From Amoebidium appalachense (Eukaryota > Ichthyosporea), in assembly GCA_963693365.1 (NCBI GenBank), contig CAVNZM010000002.1, positions 6,696,001-6,760,000 on the forward strand: DNA of 64,000 bases. The letters run 5' to 3'. Position numbers and translations under genes: made by a program. Below the pieces are notes generated by a model. It was not told the origin of the DNA. It ran no database searches and worked only from the letters and a program-made list of their open reading frames with translations. Shown piece by piece: positions 52,800 to 63,973 of this stretch; within the stretch, counting starts at the first letter, position 1, and each line of letters opens with the position of its first letter.

Positions 52800-54025
52800 G
52801 TGTGTGTGTGCGTGTGTCTGCGTGTGCATGCAGACCTCTCCGCTCTGTTGCCCGTTTCAATCACTCCCCCCCCCCCCCCCCCCCCCCTGCGGCCGCTGCC
52901 CTTCTTTCTTTCAACCCCCTCCCTTCCTCACTCCTGTCTCTCTTTCATGTCCCTCCCTCCCACTCCCCCTCCCCCGCCACTACCCTCCCTCCTACTCCCT
53001 CTCCTCCCTCTCCTCCCCTCTCTCCCGTGTGTGTAGGTGTGTGTGTGTGTGTGTGTGTGCGTACGTGTTTGTGTGAATCCTTGCCTTGCCCCTCCCCCCC
53101 CCCCCCCCCCCCCCCCCTCCCCCTCTCTCTCCTGACCTTTTCCCCTCCAGCCCTGAAGCCCATATTTACTTGTGCTTACTCCTAGAGAACAAATGCATCA
53201 ATTATATGAGCCCTACAACACAAACAAAGCAGAAATCATGAAAGCCCAAGCAACTTCTCTCATATTCTAGATTCTACGACACAGTGAATGGACGAGGGTC
53301 AGCACTCCCAGCAGTCCCCCCCCCCCCCCCCCCCCCCCCCCACCGCACCCCCCACCCCCACCCACCTACCACCACCACCACCACACACACACACACACAC
53401 ACACACCCGCCCCCACACACACCCCTTCTCTACTCACTCCACCACTCACCCAGCCACTATCTCCATTCACCCCGATTTCCTTTTGACTTCTGGAAGCGCA
53501 ACCTAATTCGCTTAAACCTACCTCGGTGCGGCCGTCATAGACACCACCCTCCTCCGTGGAGTAGTCAGCTCGCCCGGGTCGTCCATTTTCCTCTCCCTGC
53601 GGTCCCAAAGCACATATTCCACGTGCTAAACAGAAAATTTATTTAGAACATGATCTCTTGTTGCGACTTCTCGAACGCCAAAACCACGTATTCCTTGTGA
53701 GCGTTTTTCCTGTGTGGACACGGTGTCTGTGTGGTCCACCTTTTCCGCTCATCACCGGCCCCGTTACATGAGCCGCATGTGATTCGTCCGGAACGCATCA
53801 TTACGTAACAGCGAGTCTGCGGTCCAGGCGTATATGAAAATGTATGTTGTATGTCACGGTTGCTTTTTTGGTTTCATCTTGACTCACAGTTATTATGTAC
53901 TATGTACATGAGGTGCAACTGTTACCGATTTTGTGGGGAGCGTGCACATCCACGCACGTGTGTGTGTGTAACTGGCCCGTGGCATGGGATGGTGGTACGG
54001 TGGTGGTGGTGATGGTCACGGTACG

Positions 54026-54061
<36 letters not shown>

Positions 54062-54148
54062 TCCACTGCGGCACAATAGAATGCTACGACGGAATTCGAA
54101 GAATTTGACATGTCGACGTCCACAATATCCATAACACTGCGAACCTTG
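52007..54148. other. Spacer upstream of the TMEM245-like gene
   Basis: Contains C, G, GT and GGT tracts (52030-52150, 52500-52830, 52866-53140, 53318-53400, 54028-54060). Apart from the candidate exon at 53522-53586 no coding is recognised. The segment 53640-53900 is unique. Confidence 0.45.
53522..53586 (-). CDS. Possible alternative 5' exon of the TMEM245-like gene
   Basis: On the minus strand an ATG at 53586 opens 21 codons starting MDDPGEL and ends in phase 2 before a GTAGGT donor at 53521. This joins in frame to an acceptor at 51999-52000 inside the first exon of the main model (a pyrimidine-rich stretch with CTCAAC lies upstream). It would replace the ATG at 52006. The evidence is only phase agreement and plausible splice sites, so chance is possible. 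Confidence 0.35.
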
Positions 54149-55155
<1,007 letters not shown>

Positions 55156-55425
55156 AAGGCAAAGCCCGGCAGGGCGTGCCGTTACTAGTACATATTGGAC
55201 GTTATTAATTTAGAGGCCCGGGATTGGATGTGAGTTTAAGGGAACCCGCCCTCTGTGTTTTACGGTATTAAAGGACTGGCTAATGACAAAAACATAAAAT
55301 GCTGACAAAAAACCAATCGCAATCACCGCCGGCTAATTTGATAAGCGCTAATCAAAGCCACGGGTCCTGACAGCAGCTAACGAGGTTTATTAGGCGTTTT
55401 CTTAGCTTAGAGTGCGGCGCGTTTC
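55156..55425. other. Unique sequence left of the retrotransposon
   Basis: CCGGCAGGGCGTGCCGTTAC near 55167 resembles GGTAGGGCGTGCTATTACAG at 54470. One ACCAATCG box occurs near 55310. No gene seen. Confidence 0.4.
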
Positions 55426-56042
55426 TGTGGTATATTATACCGGATATCTAGTATGGATGTACACAGGTTGAGATATACGCGCACGTGTACATGTATATAT
55501 ACCACTGTGTTTGATCTTAGGTAGGCCAGTATGCATGTCCCCCCCAGTCTTGTGCGCATGAGCATGGAGTTAAACATATGTGCACGTGCAACTTGCAGGA
55601 TTATTCATGGGAAAACAGATATAATAGTCACATGGGACCGACACGTAGTAGTCTAGGAACCATGAGCAATAACTTGAAGTTATAGTTTTATCATGGGAAA
55701 ATATGCAAGTAGCCGTGAGGTATGACTGTGGAATGCATCGATAGTCAAGTACTGTCACCCGATTGGCTCACTAAGTTTATTGGAACCGTGATAGCCATGG
55801 GACAGAACCGTGAACCGTATGTGATTGGCTCGAAGCCAAAAAGCACATACCGATGCGCATGTCTGAGCCGCTGTGCGAGCTCCGATATAAGGGCATGTCG
55901 GGGGCTTCAGAGCTCACTCAGTGTGCTCGGCTTACTAGGTGTAAGTAGGACTAGCACGTAACTAAGCAAAGCGTGGTCTAGTCAACCCCGTTCATTTATA
56001 AACATATTGTTTGTCACAGACACACGATCTTATTATACAACA
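55426..56042 (+). repeat. Left LTR
   Basis: It is 617 bp with TG..CA ends. The U3-like part contains two GATTGGCTC boxes (inverted CCAAT), followed by a TATA-like GATATAAGGG near 55884 and an initiator-like TCAGAGCTCACTCAG. It differs from the right LTR at four positions: T/G at about 55577, AA/GT at about 55668 and T/G at 56030. Confidence 0.95.
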
Positions 56043-56083
56043 GCTGAGCTACACCCCCTGCAGCGCTAGTTCTTGCGCTGCAA
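56043..56083 (+). promoter_or_regulatory. Candidate primer-binding site resembling the 5' end of tRNA-Ala
   Basis: Directly after the left LTR the minus strand reads GGGGGTGTAGCTCAGC, the usual first bases of a eukaryotic alanine tRNA. A PBS normally pairs with a tRNA 3' end, so this would mean priming by a tRNA fragment, as known for some elements that use half-tRNAs. The same 27 bases recur at 56343-56369. Confidence 0.45.
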
Positions 56084-59050
56084 GTGTGCTCGTATCAAGC
56101 AAGTACTATGTTTTTAGTTGTTTGGGTCCTAACATGTCTAACCACCTTGGTGACGACAATGCCGGCCCTAGTGGCCTGCATGGGGGGGAAGCTAGAAACG
56201 CCGACCTCATTTTCCTTGAAGAACTCGGCTATAATGTTCCCCTTTCCCCCCCCGGCGCTTCACCGTGGCACCCTCCTGGAGCAGACATTCCGTTGCTCGA
56301 CCGTGTCTACTTCCGTTCACACGACTTGCAACACGATCATTTTTATACAACAGCTGAGCTACACCCCCTACACAATGTGTCCTGTTACCGTCAAGCACGA
56401 CACCACCGTCAAATCTGGCTTTGGATGTGTATTACGTGCAACGGTGCAGGTGACTGCTGCTGCTGCTGCTGCTGGCACCCTCGGTATCTTCGAGCCTACT
56501 CGTGAATTTCGAGATAAGTTCCCCCCCACCATCTGTGAAATTAGTGTGGATAAATCTATTGCTGTTGTGTGCGAAAATGGTGTGGGTCCGGATTTGAACG
56601 TGTTCGGTACCATCGGTCATTTCGTTCCTACGAGCCGACATGAGTACATACACGAACTGAGTGTTTTGCAAGCCGAACCCCACCCCAGTCGTACACAAAC
56701 CGTCGTTGGTGCAATAGCGCAGTGCATCAGGTGGGCAACGGGGGGTGGAGAAGGTTGCCTACCCAATTCACCTCCGGCCGTGCCACCGGGCCGGGTGCCT
56801 ACCGATAACATGTGTGGGCACGAAGGGCATGTGAGTGGGACACGAGGCGGTCCGATACACTCACCGATCGACCAATCAATGTGTGCCGTTGATCATGAAA
56901 CCCCCCCCCCCCCGCGAAAAATTTCGGAAATTTCGGGTGGGGGTGCACACGATGCCGGCCAGGCTCCCCACGGTTTTGATTGGAATAGGGTGCCTCAGAG
57001 TATGCTTCCGGATGTCAAGAAACTATTAGAAGCACACTCTCGTTGCTTCATCACTACGGACCCCGACGAATTTCCTCAGATGAAAGGATTCACCATGCAC
57101 ATAGACACGGGAGATAACCCACCGATTCGATTAAAACAGTGGAGGTTGGAACAAGTGAAAGAGCAGGCTGCAAAGGAGATCCTAGAGGATATGTGTCGTA
57201 GAGGGCAGATGGAACAAGCACACAGTCAGTATAATTCACCCACCTTCGTAATACGAAAACCAAACGGAAAATACCGTCTGCTGACTGATTTTCGTGCTCT
57301 TAACAAGCAAATTCGAAAATCTGCCTGGCCCATGCCCAACTTGCAACAACAAATAGAGAAGTTGGCTGGGTATAAGTATTTCTGTAAAGCTGATATGTCG
57401 GGTGCCTTTTACCAAATACTGCTAGACGCTGAGTCACGTGAAAAAACAGGATTTTCTGTGGCTGGTGTGCAGTATCGTTATTGTGTGGCACCACAGGGGC
57501 TAAGTACTTCCCCGTCCCAGCTAGCATCTATCATGACACAGATTTTGGCCCCTCTGGCCGATGACGTGGTGGTATATGCCGATGATTTAGCTGTGGGTGC
57601 ACACACCGAAAAAGAATTAATACAGAAGCTTGACCGACTTTTCACCCTTCTCGGTGATTATGGAGTTAAGCTCGATGGGGCAAAGACATACATTGGGCTC
57701 ACGGAAATACCGTTTTTGGGTTGGATTGTAGGTGTGAATGGCATTCGGCCCGACCCGAAAAAGGTACAGGCAGTTAAAGATTGGCCGGTACCAAACACAC
57801 TACACCAACTCCGGGGTTTTCTGGGTATTACTTCGTATCTCCGCCGTCACACTTTAAATTATGCAGAGCGAGCCCGACCCATGAATGCCGAGTGTTACGG
57901 AGAAAAACACCGACAGATAAAATGGACGGACGAATTAGATCGCTCGTTTATAGATTTAAAATCGGCGTTATCGGAGGAAGTGCTTGCCCTGCCCGATCTT
58001 TCCCCCACGGGGGGTCAGTTTCTGATTCGTTGTGATGCTAGCCGGTTCTCGGAAGGGGCTTGCCTGTATCAAAAACAAAAAGATGGCAAGTTCCGCACGG
58101 TGGCATATGCCTCCCGGATGTTTCAACCTTCCGAACGTAGGTGGAGCAACATCGAACGAGAAACGCATGCAATCTATTGGGCACTGAAAGAGTTTAGGGT
58201 ATACGTGTATGGTCGAGTTATTACTATAATAATTGTGGAGAGTGACCATAAGCCCTGTCTTTCGCTTAAAGGTGTCAAACGGATAGCAAACGAACGGATG
58301 CAACGGTGGGCTTTGGAAATGCAGGAGTATGATTTCGATCTATACTACCGTCCTGGCCCTACCATGCACGATGCTGATGGGTTAAGCCGTATAGGATATA
58401 TTCTGCATGAGAACGAAAACATACCACTGGAAAAGTGGGATGTGAAAAAGGAATTACAAGAGGTTCTCACAGCAGATTTATCCGAGCTTAGCTCGAAACC
58501 AGCCGAAGTGTTTGTTGATTGGGGTGATGCATTCGAATTCGCACACATTTTCGACCCAGACCGCTTGAAATGTGCACAAATTTCTGCACTCAGTCAAGCC
58601 GGCCTGCCCTCCCTTTCTGCACTCGGTGGTGCCGGTTATCAGAAGGAAGCATTTATGATGGCACAGGAGGGGGACAAAATGTGTAAGGATATAATCACGT
58701 GGCTCCGGTGGCTTGCCTCCCTCGATGCCGAAGCCAAACGGGAATGGCAGGCAGGGGGGGAACGAGCTGCACAGGGTCTTAATCTTGAGTATTTCGGATA
58801 CAAAATGGTTAAGAAGATAGCACAAATGTGTGTGATAGAGGATGACGTGCTTTATAATGTGGCTAAGGATGGTCGTCGTTGCCTGTATGTGCCCGAAATC
58901 CTTCGTGCTGATTTATTAAAAAGTGTGCACGACGGGGGGGCTCATACTGGCAATGAACGAACTTACGAAAGAGTACAATTATTATTGGCCACGCATGCAC
59001 AAAGATATCACTGCTTATGTGAATGCCTGCACACAGTGCCAAGGCCGTAA
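56084..59050 (+). CDS. Retrotransposon pol, first frame: reverse transcriptase and RNase H
   Basis: An open frame of 988 codons. The first about 300 codons match nothing I recognise and may be a run-through of a decayed gag region; a different frame starting with ATG at about 56136 (MSNHLGDDN) looks equally gag-like. From about codon 330 the RT domain is clear: the IDTGDNPPIR entry, LTDFRALN, ADMSGAFYQI, the YADD catalytic motif (57575-57586) and FLGW. RNase H follows (CDASRFSEGA, SDHKPC, HDADGLSRI). The frame runs into the start of the integrase zinc finger (HDGGAHTGNERTY) and is then lost through a frameshift near 58960-58985, ending at 59050 in non-homologous sequence. Confidence 0.9.
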   Translation: MCSYQASTMFLVVWVLTCLTTLVTTMPALVACMGGKLETPTSFSLKNSAIMFPFPPPALHRGTLLEQTFRCSTVSTSVHTTCNTIIFIQQLSYTPYTMCPVTVKHDTTVKSGFGCVLRATVQVTAAAAAAGTLGIFEPTREFRDKFPPTICEISVDKSIAVVCENGVGPDLNVFGTIGHFVPTSRHEYIHELSVLQAEPHPSRTQTVVGAIAQCIRWATGGGEGCLPNSPPAVPPGRVPTDNMCGHEGHVSGTRGGPIHSPIDQSMCAVDHETPPPPRKISEISGGGAHDAGQAPHGFDWNRVPQSMLPDVKKLLEAHSRCFITTDPDEFPQMKGFTMHIDTGDNPPIRLKQWRLEQVKEQAAKEILEDMCRRGQMEQAHSQYNSPTFVIRKPNGKYRLLTDFRALNKQIRKSAWPMPNLQQQIEKLAGYKYFCKADMSGAFYQILLDAESREKTGFSVAGVQYRYCVAPQGLSTSPSQLASIMTQILAPLADDVVVYADDLAVGAHTEKELIQKLDRLFTLLGDYGVKLDGAKTYIGLTEIPFLGWIVGVNGIRPDPKKVQAVKDWPVPNTLHQLRGFLGITSYLRRHTLNYAERARPMNAECYGEKHRQIKWTDELDRSFIDLKSALSEEVLALPDLSPTGGQFLIRCDASRFSEGACLYQKQKDGKFRTVAYASRMFQPSERRWSNIERETHAIYWALKEFRVYVYGRVITIIIVESDHKPCLSLKGVKRIANERMQRWALEMQEYDFDLYYRPGPTMHDADGLSRIGYILHENENIPLEKWDVKKELQEVLTADLSELSSKPAEVFVDWGDAFEFAHIFDPDRLKCAQISALSQAGLPSLSALGGAGYQKEAFMMAQEGDKMCKDIITWLRWLASLDAEAKREWQAGGERAAQGLNLEYFGYKMVKKIAQMCVIEDDVLYNVAKDGRRCLYVPEILRADLLKSVHDGGAHTGNERTYERVQLLLATHAQRYHCLCECLHTVPRP

Positions 59051-60236
59051 CGATAACCCACACTTGAGAAGTAGGCCATTTGAACAGAGATACGAAAATT
59101 TAAAAATGTTCTCTCGTGTTTCTGTTGACCTTATGGGTCCGTTCACAGAAACGAAAAATGGTAATACTTTCATTTGTGTGTTTATGGATATGGCAACGAA
59201 GTATTTAATCACTGTGCCCATCCAATCTAAGCATGCCGTTAATGTTGCACATGCACTCATGAATGTAATTTGCTATATACACGGCCCCCCTCGTACACTC
59301 TTGAGTGATCAAGGATCAGAATTTCTCAATGAGCTAATTGTTGAGATTTGCCGTATAGCAAATATTGCACAAGTGAGCACCTCTGCATATCACCCACAAA
59401 GCAACGGTTCCAATGAACGGTCTCATAGATTTATTAATAATGCACTCTCAAAGTACGTTAATTATGAGCACACTAATTGGGACACTCTGTTGCCGGTGGT
59501 TACACATGCATACAACACAACAACACACAAAATTTTGCAATGTACACCGTATTATCTTGTGTACGGGCAAGAAGCAACACAATTCCCTGACGTTGCCCTT
59601 CTTAGCAGTAACCACCCGGCACTCAAGGACCCAGAGTGGAAGGCATACCGGCGAGAGTTACTAGCCCGTCTGCCTCTGCTCCGTGCTGTGGTCCAGCAAC
59701 GTGCCGTACGAGAGCCCCCAGGCCCCTCGGTGGCTCGTGAATTTAAGAAGGGTGCACGGATACGTGTTCGGAATCAAGCCAAAAATATCGGTGCCTGGGA
59801 TGTACGGTGGATTACGGGTTACGAAATCGTCAAAAGGGTCGGCCCGGTCACGTACGAGATCCGAAGCTTAGCAACTATGAAGAAATCTAAGTGGCACGTG
59901 GACGATATTCAGCTTGAATTGAGTGAGCAAAATAGAATTCGGCCTCAAGATCTCTCTCACCTCCCGGACACGGGCGATAGTCACAATTTCAACAAGGTTC
60001 TGCCGGACGAGTGGGTGGTGGAAAAGGTGCTTGACGTAAGAATTCAGAAACGTCGCAAGCAATCCACCCCTTACAAGTGGTACCAGATCAAGTGGGCAGG
60101 CAAAGATGAATCATTCACCTCTTGGGAGTGTGAGAAAGACTTAGCCTGCCCGGACAAGATCCGAGAGTTCCACCAACGCAGAGGTGACCTTGCATCGTTC
60201 CACGGATACATTGACTCATTGTGTGGAGCATGGTGA
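58923..60236 (+). CDS. Retrotransposon pol, second frame: integrase core plus chromodomain
   Basis: The frame is one base on from the preceding one and overlaps it by 128 nt; homology begins at the YYWPRMHKDI segment, not at its first codon. It contains the CTQC half of the HHCC finger and the DDE core (VDLMGPF, SDQGSEF, and the Glu in GSNERS with the normal 35-residue spacing). A GPVTYEI segment typical of the integrase C-terminal domain follows. At about residues 370-425 there is a chromodomain (VEKVLDVR, YQIKWAGKDESFTSWE). Chromodomains of this class guide integration to particular chromatin. Stop TGA lies at 60234-60236, about 40 bp before the right LTR. Confidence 0.9.
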   Translation: MCTTGGLILAMNELTKEYNYYWPRMHKDITAYVNACTQCQGRNDNPHLRSRPFEQRYENLKMFSRVSVDLMGPFTETKNGNTFICVFMDMATKYLITVPIQSKHAVNVAHALMNVICYIHGPPRTLLSDQGSEFLNELIVEICRIANIAQVSTSAYHPQSNGSNERSHRFINNALSKYVNYEHTNWDTLLPVVTHAYNTTTHKILQCTPYYLVYGQEATQFPDVALLSSNHPALKDPEWKAYRRELLARLPLLRAVVQQRAVREPPGPSVAREFKKGARIRVRNQAKNIGAWDVRWITGYEIVKRVGPVTYEIRSLATMKKSKWHVDDIQLELSEQNRIRPQDLSHLPDTGDSHNFNKVLPDEWVVEKVLDVRIQKRRKQSTPYKWYQIKWAGKDESFTSWECEKDLACPDKIREFHQRRGDLASFHGYIDSLCGAW

Positions 60237-60276
60237 CGTATGTCGAGGATGACATACTTCTTTTTACGGTGGGGCG

Positions 60277-60893
60277 TGTGGTATATTATACCGGATATCT
60301 AGTATGGATGTACACAGGTTGAGATATACGCGCACGTGTACATGTATATATACCACTGTGTTTGATCTTAGGTAGGCCAGTATGCATGTCCCCCCCAGTC
60401 TTGTGCGCATGAGCATGGAGTTAAACAGATGTGCACGTGCAACTTGCAGGATTATTCATGGGAAAACAGATATAATAGTCACATGGGACCGACACGTAGT
60501 AGTCTAGGAACCATGAGCGTTAACTTGAAGTTATAGTTTTATCATGGGAAAATATGCAAGTAGCCGTGAGGTATGACTGTGGAATGCATCGATAGTCAAG
60601 TACTGTCACCCGATTGGCTCACTAAGTTTATTGGAACCGTGATAGCCATGGGACAGAACCGTGAACCGTATGTGATTGGCTCGAAGCCAAAAAGCACATA
60701 CCGATGCGCATGTCTGAGCCGCTGTGCGAGCTCCGATATAAGGGCATGTCGGGGGCTTCAGAGCTCACTCAGTGTGCTCGGCTTACTAGGTGTAAGTAGG
60801 ACTAGCACGTAACTAAGCAAAGCGTGGTCTAGTCAACCCCGTTCATTTATAAACATATTGTTTGTCACAGACACACGATCGTATTATACAACA
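60277..60893 (+). repeat. Right LTR
   Basis: The 617-bp partner of the left LTR. A short purine-rich stretch (GGTGGGGCG) lies immediately upstream and is the candidate polypurine tract. The LTR is followed directly by the GTTTC target duplication. Confidence 0.95.
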
Positions 60894-60898
60894 GTTTC

Positions 60899-62940
60899 TC
60901 CTTTGCTTGACTAGTAAACCTAGCCTGAAAATTGGCAGAGGGGGGTTTCTTGAGTGTATCTAGCGGCGTATGTAGCCGTTTTGTTCGCCTCCTGCGGGAA
61001 GTGACGCTTCCTCTTTTCACTAAGTCAGGTAACATGGTACGTCACGTAATAGTATTGGGAGGAGAAGAAAATCCCTACATACGCCACTTGATAATGAGGT
61101 TATATGACTCTCTGCCAATATTGGTTGCATGTTTATATATGTGGGTGATGTCACAACACGGTATAATAAGGGCTGCTTATAATCACGTTTGGCGGGTCCG
61201 GAAGTCCACACTCCACTCCACTCCGAAAACGTAGGGGGCCCCCCCGGCAGATTCGGCCTTCTTCCACAACCGGGCCGTTTGGTTGGCTGGCGCGGGGCCG
61301 GGGTTACGTAAGGCGGTGGGGTCGGGGGAGGCCAGACCACGATATGGAGGTTTGGGGGGAGGCCTGCGCAGGGCCTTACGTAAGCCTTACGTAAGGCGGT
61401 CAGGCGGGGGCGGGCGCTAGGTAGAGCACGATACGGAAGGCGTGGGTCTGGGGAGGTTTATGTGGCGAATCGGGCTGCGCGGTTGTGAAACTTGCGCTAA
61501 TGACGTCGTCAGTAGGGAACCAGTCAGATTCTTCGGTCGTGGAAGTTGCAGAAGTGGCCTCGTGAGCCGTGATAGTGAACCAGTCGGAGGGCCCGGTTGT
61601 GAAAGTTAGCTAATGAGCGTTAATTACACCTGTAGCTTGCACAACCGGGCGATACCATTGGGTAGTGGTTTGAAGTTTTATGATTGGATAAAAACCATTC
61701 AATCCTTTTGGCGGGTATATATAAACGTAGATCTGGGGGTAGTATATAATGCAGCAACACGATATTTGACGCTCAGTTTTTATAATGCCGCCGAAGCGAA
61801 GCAGAGCAAAGCAGAAGAAAGTTGTACAGCCTCCTTGTGGTACTAGTGAATATGCAGTTGCGAGCATAAGCCTGAACATAACCAATGCGGGTGGGAATGT
61901 GCGATACCATTTGGTAGGCCTTTTGAATGAAATGGTTGGGTAGGAATCACGGTATTTGTCTTAGCGGCTAGTGGAGAGGTATAAAAAGGGTGAACACGAT
62001 ATCGTCGATCACTTTGTGACGCAGCGCGGTGTGGAGCAGGGTACTCAGAAGAAAGCTGTCTGGAGCGAGCCTTTTTCTTGTTAGTACTGCATAACAGTCA
62101 AACTCGAGTGTGGATATCTTTGAACACGAGTAGGAGGTTTCCTCTTTGTCGAAGTACTGTTTGTTGTTTTTTTGACAAATAGTATGTTAAGATAGTCGCA
62201 GAAGTTCTTTCTTTTTACAATTTTTTTATTGCGGACTGCGGCTCAGAGGAGCTGTCAATGTTAGGCACCTCATAGAATTATGGTCGGATCATTTTTCGAA
62301 GCTTGGTGAACATGAATTATTGGCGGCAACTGATCTGAGTGCGAGGTGATGGCGCTTCAAGCTGAGATTGGTCAGGGCCGGAATCGGATCCCTGACAGGT
62401 GCATTGTGGGTCGAAAGACGTAGGGCTACCTTTCGTAAAAACGGTTTTTTGCAGTTTCCTTATATGGCTAATCGGATCGAACCGGATTCGATCTGGACCA
62501 ATCATAAATACCCCTTGGCAGAGTTTCTCGTTACGACACGTAGGGCTACCTTTCGCGTGTGACAAACGTTGTTCTGCAATGCGGTGATTGGGTAAAACCG
62601 CACTAGGTTTCCCGCCAGTCACCGGGGGAGAGATTACGAAAAATTACGATTAACGAAAGACCCCGATACGAATGAGGTTAGGGTGCCGTCGTAACAGCTT
62701 TCGTATCAGATGTATAGCATTATAAACGCTCTAAGGCCCCCCAATATCTAACTGTACCTAATTTTTTCAATATTTCTGTTCAAGAACATATCTACAGCGC
62801 TTCTCATGAGCAATATCGAACCCTGACAAGTGTCCAGGGCTTGTAATTGTGCGATACCTAATTTGTAAAAACGCGTATTTTGAGTTTTGTGACTGGAGGG
62901 GCGTTTTTAGCTGGGCTTGCAGACCCCAAGAACCCCCCCC
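60899..62940. other. Spacer with diverged TATA-containing repeat modules
   Basis: GCGATACCATTKGGTAG is followed by a TATA box and AACACGATAT twice (about 61649-61770 and 61900-62010). TATA elements are TATATATAAA (about 61716) and TATAAAAAGG (61980). TTACGTAAG palindromes occur at 61300-61400, and CGTAGGGCTACCTTTCG twice (about 62417 and 62539). No ORF of known type. Confidence 0.5.
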
Positions 62941-62975
62941 CCCCCCCCCCCCCCCCCCCCGTTACGATTTTGGAC

Positions 62976-63175
62976 TTCACTTTCACTTCGATCTCTTAGC
63001 TGTCACGTCAACTTTTTTTTCCTGATTCTTCACCATGGCAGGTATATAAAGGCTTTCGTTTCTTCTTTTTGTGGACTAATTCACTTTCACTTCGATCTCT
63101 TAGCTGTCTTTAACTTTTTTTCCCGATTCTTCACCATGGCAGGTATATAAAGGCTTTCGTTTCTTCTTTTTATGA
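62976..63175 (+). promoter_or_regulatory. Tandem promoter-like repeat, two 104-bp units
   Basis: Each unit contains TTCACTTTCACTTCGATCTC, CACCATGGCAG and TATATAAAGG (TATA at 63043 and 63144), followed by CTTTCGTTTCTTC. A C run precedes the first unit. Confidence 0.6.
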
Positions 63176-63973
63176 TGGGAGGGAGTCCCACTCAGGGGAA
63201 CGTGACTGCAGCGTGTGTGTGGTGTGGCCTGGTGTATTCCTACTGCTGTGAGAGTGTGGGGGCATCTCCCTTTCGCGGAGTTTCTTGCTTGAGAAGTGGT
63301 TTCTTCAACGCCCTGGTGGTCCACTGCAACCTATGGTAACTTCTACACGCTGTCTACGCTTCTACGCGACTTATTGGCGGTGGGCGCCTGCTGCAACTTC
63401 TTCAGCTACTTCTGCGCTGCGTGGGTGGAGGGGCGGCTACTTGGTCGTCAGGGAGCTTTCTAAGTGACTGCCAGTCCTTAGCCTCCGGTCGTATGGCAAT
63501 GACCGGGTTTGCTTGCATGCATTCTGTAATTGTGTTTTTCTGTGCGTCCTGCCACAACTAGGCCACCTTATCAGAGAGCTAGATGCAGTTTCTCCGGGTT
63601 ATCTAGGGGCAGGGCCCGTTGGGATTGTTTTTTAGCTCAGATTTGGTCTGCATTGATCTTTTCAGAGGCTGACTTGCTTGCTGTGCCTCGATAGATTTTG
63701 AGGGGGGCCTGTTGGGAAGGAGCAGTAATGATGTCTTCTTGCAGAGTGTGGTCTGGTCAACATCGATGCATACGACTAGTTGGAGCAAACTAGTTTCACG
63801 CATATACGTACACTTACTGTTTTGCCCGCTGGTGTCCTTTAAATTTGTCACTTGTCGCGTTATTTTTATTTCGTAGCTTTGGCTTTTTCAGTTCTATTGG
63901 TGGTTATGTAGCCTGTGGCTGCACGTTGCCTTCATCAACGGATCAATAAACCCGAGTCAAAAGAAAAAAAAAA
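63152..63973 (+). other. Possible non-coding or retroposed transcript unit ending in poly(A)
   Basis: It runs from the second TATA box to AATAAA at 63945-63950 and an A-rich tract at 63959-63973. The only open frames are under 90 codons and unremarkable. TATA box, no introns, AATAAA and encoded A tail fit either a retroposed RNA or a plain non-coding gene. Confidence 0.35.

Larger units (their letters stand above)
55426..60893 (+). mobile_element. Ty3/gypsy LTR retrotransposon, chromovirus type, lacking a recognisable gag
   Basis: A complete insertion bounded by 617-bp LTRs (55426-56042 and 60277-60893) that begin TGTG and end AACA, flanked by the 5-bp duplication GTTTC (55421-55425 and 60894-60898). 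The internal region carries reverse transcriptase, RNase H, integrase and a chromodomain, in the Ty3/gypsy order. Only about 950 bp separate the left LTR from the RT domain. I see no CCHC zinc knuckle and no convincing protease there, so gag and protease look deleted or very diverged. The two LTRs differ at only four positions, which implies a recent insertion. Its GC and codon content and lack of simple repeats set it apart from the surrounding DNA. Confidence 0.95.

Noticed and set aside
61020-61340. 106-codon minus-strand frame
   Set aside because: Pro-rich start, no homology, no splice or promoter support.
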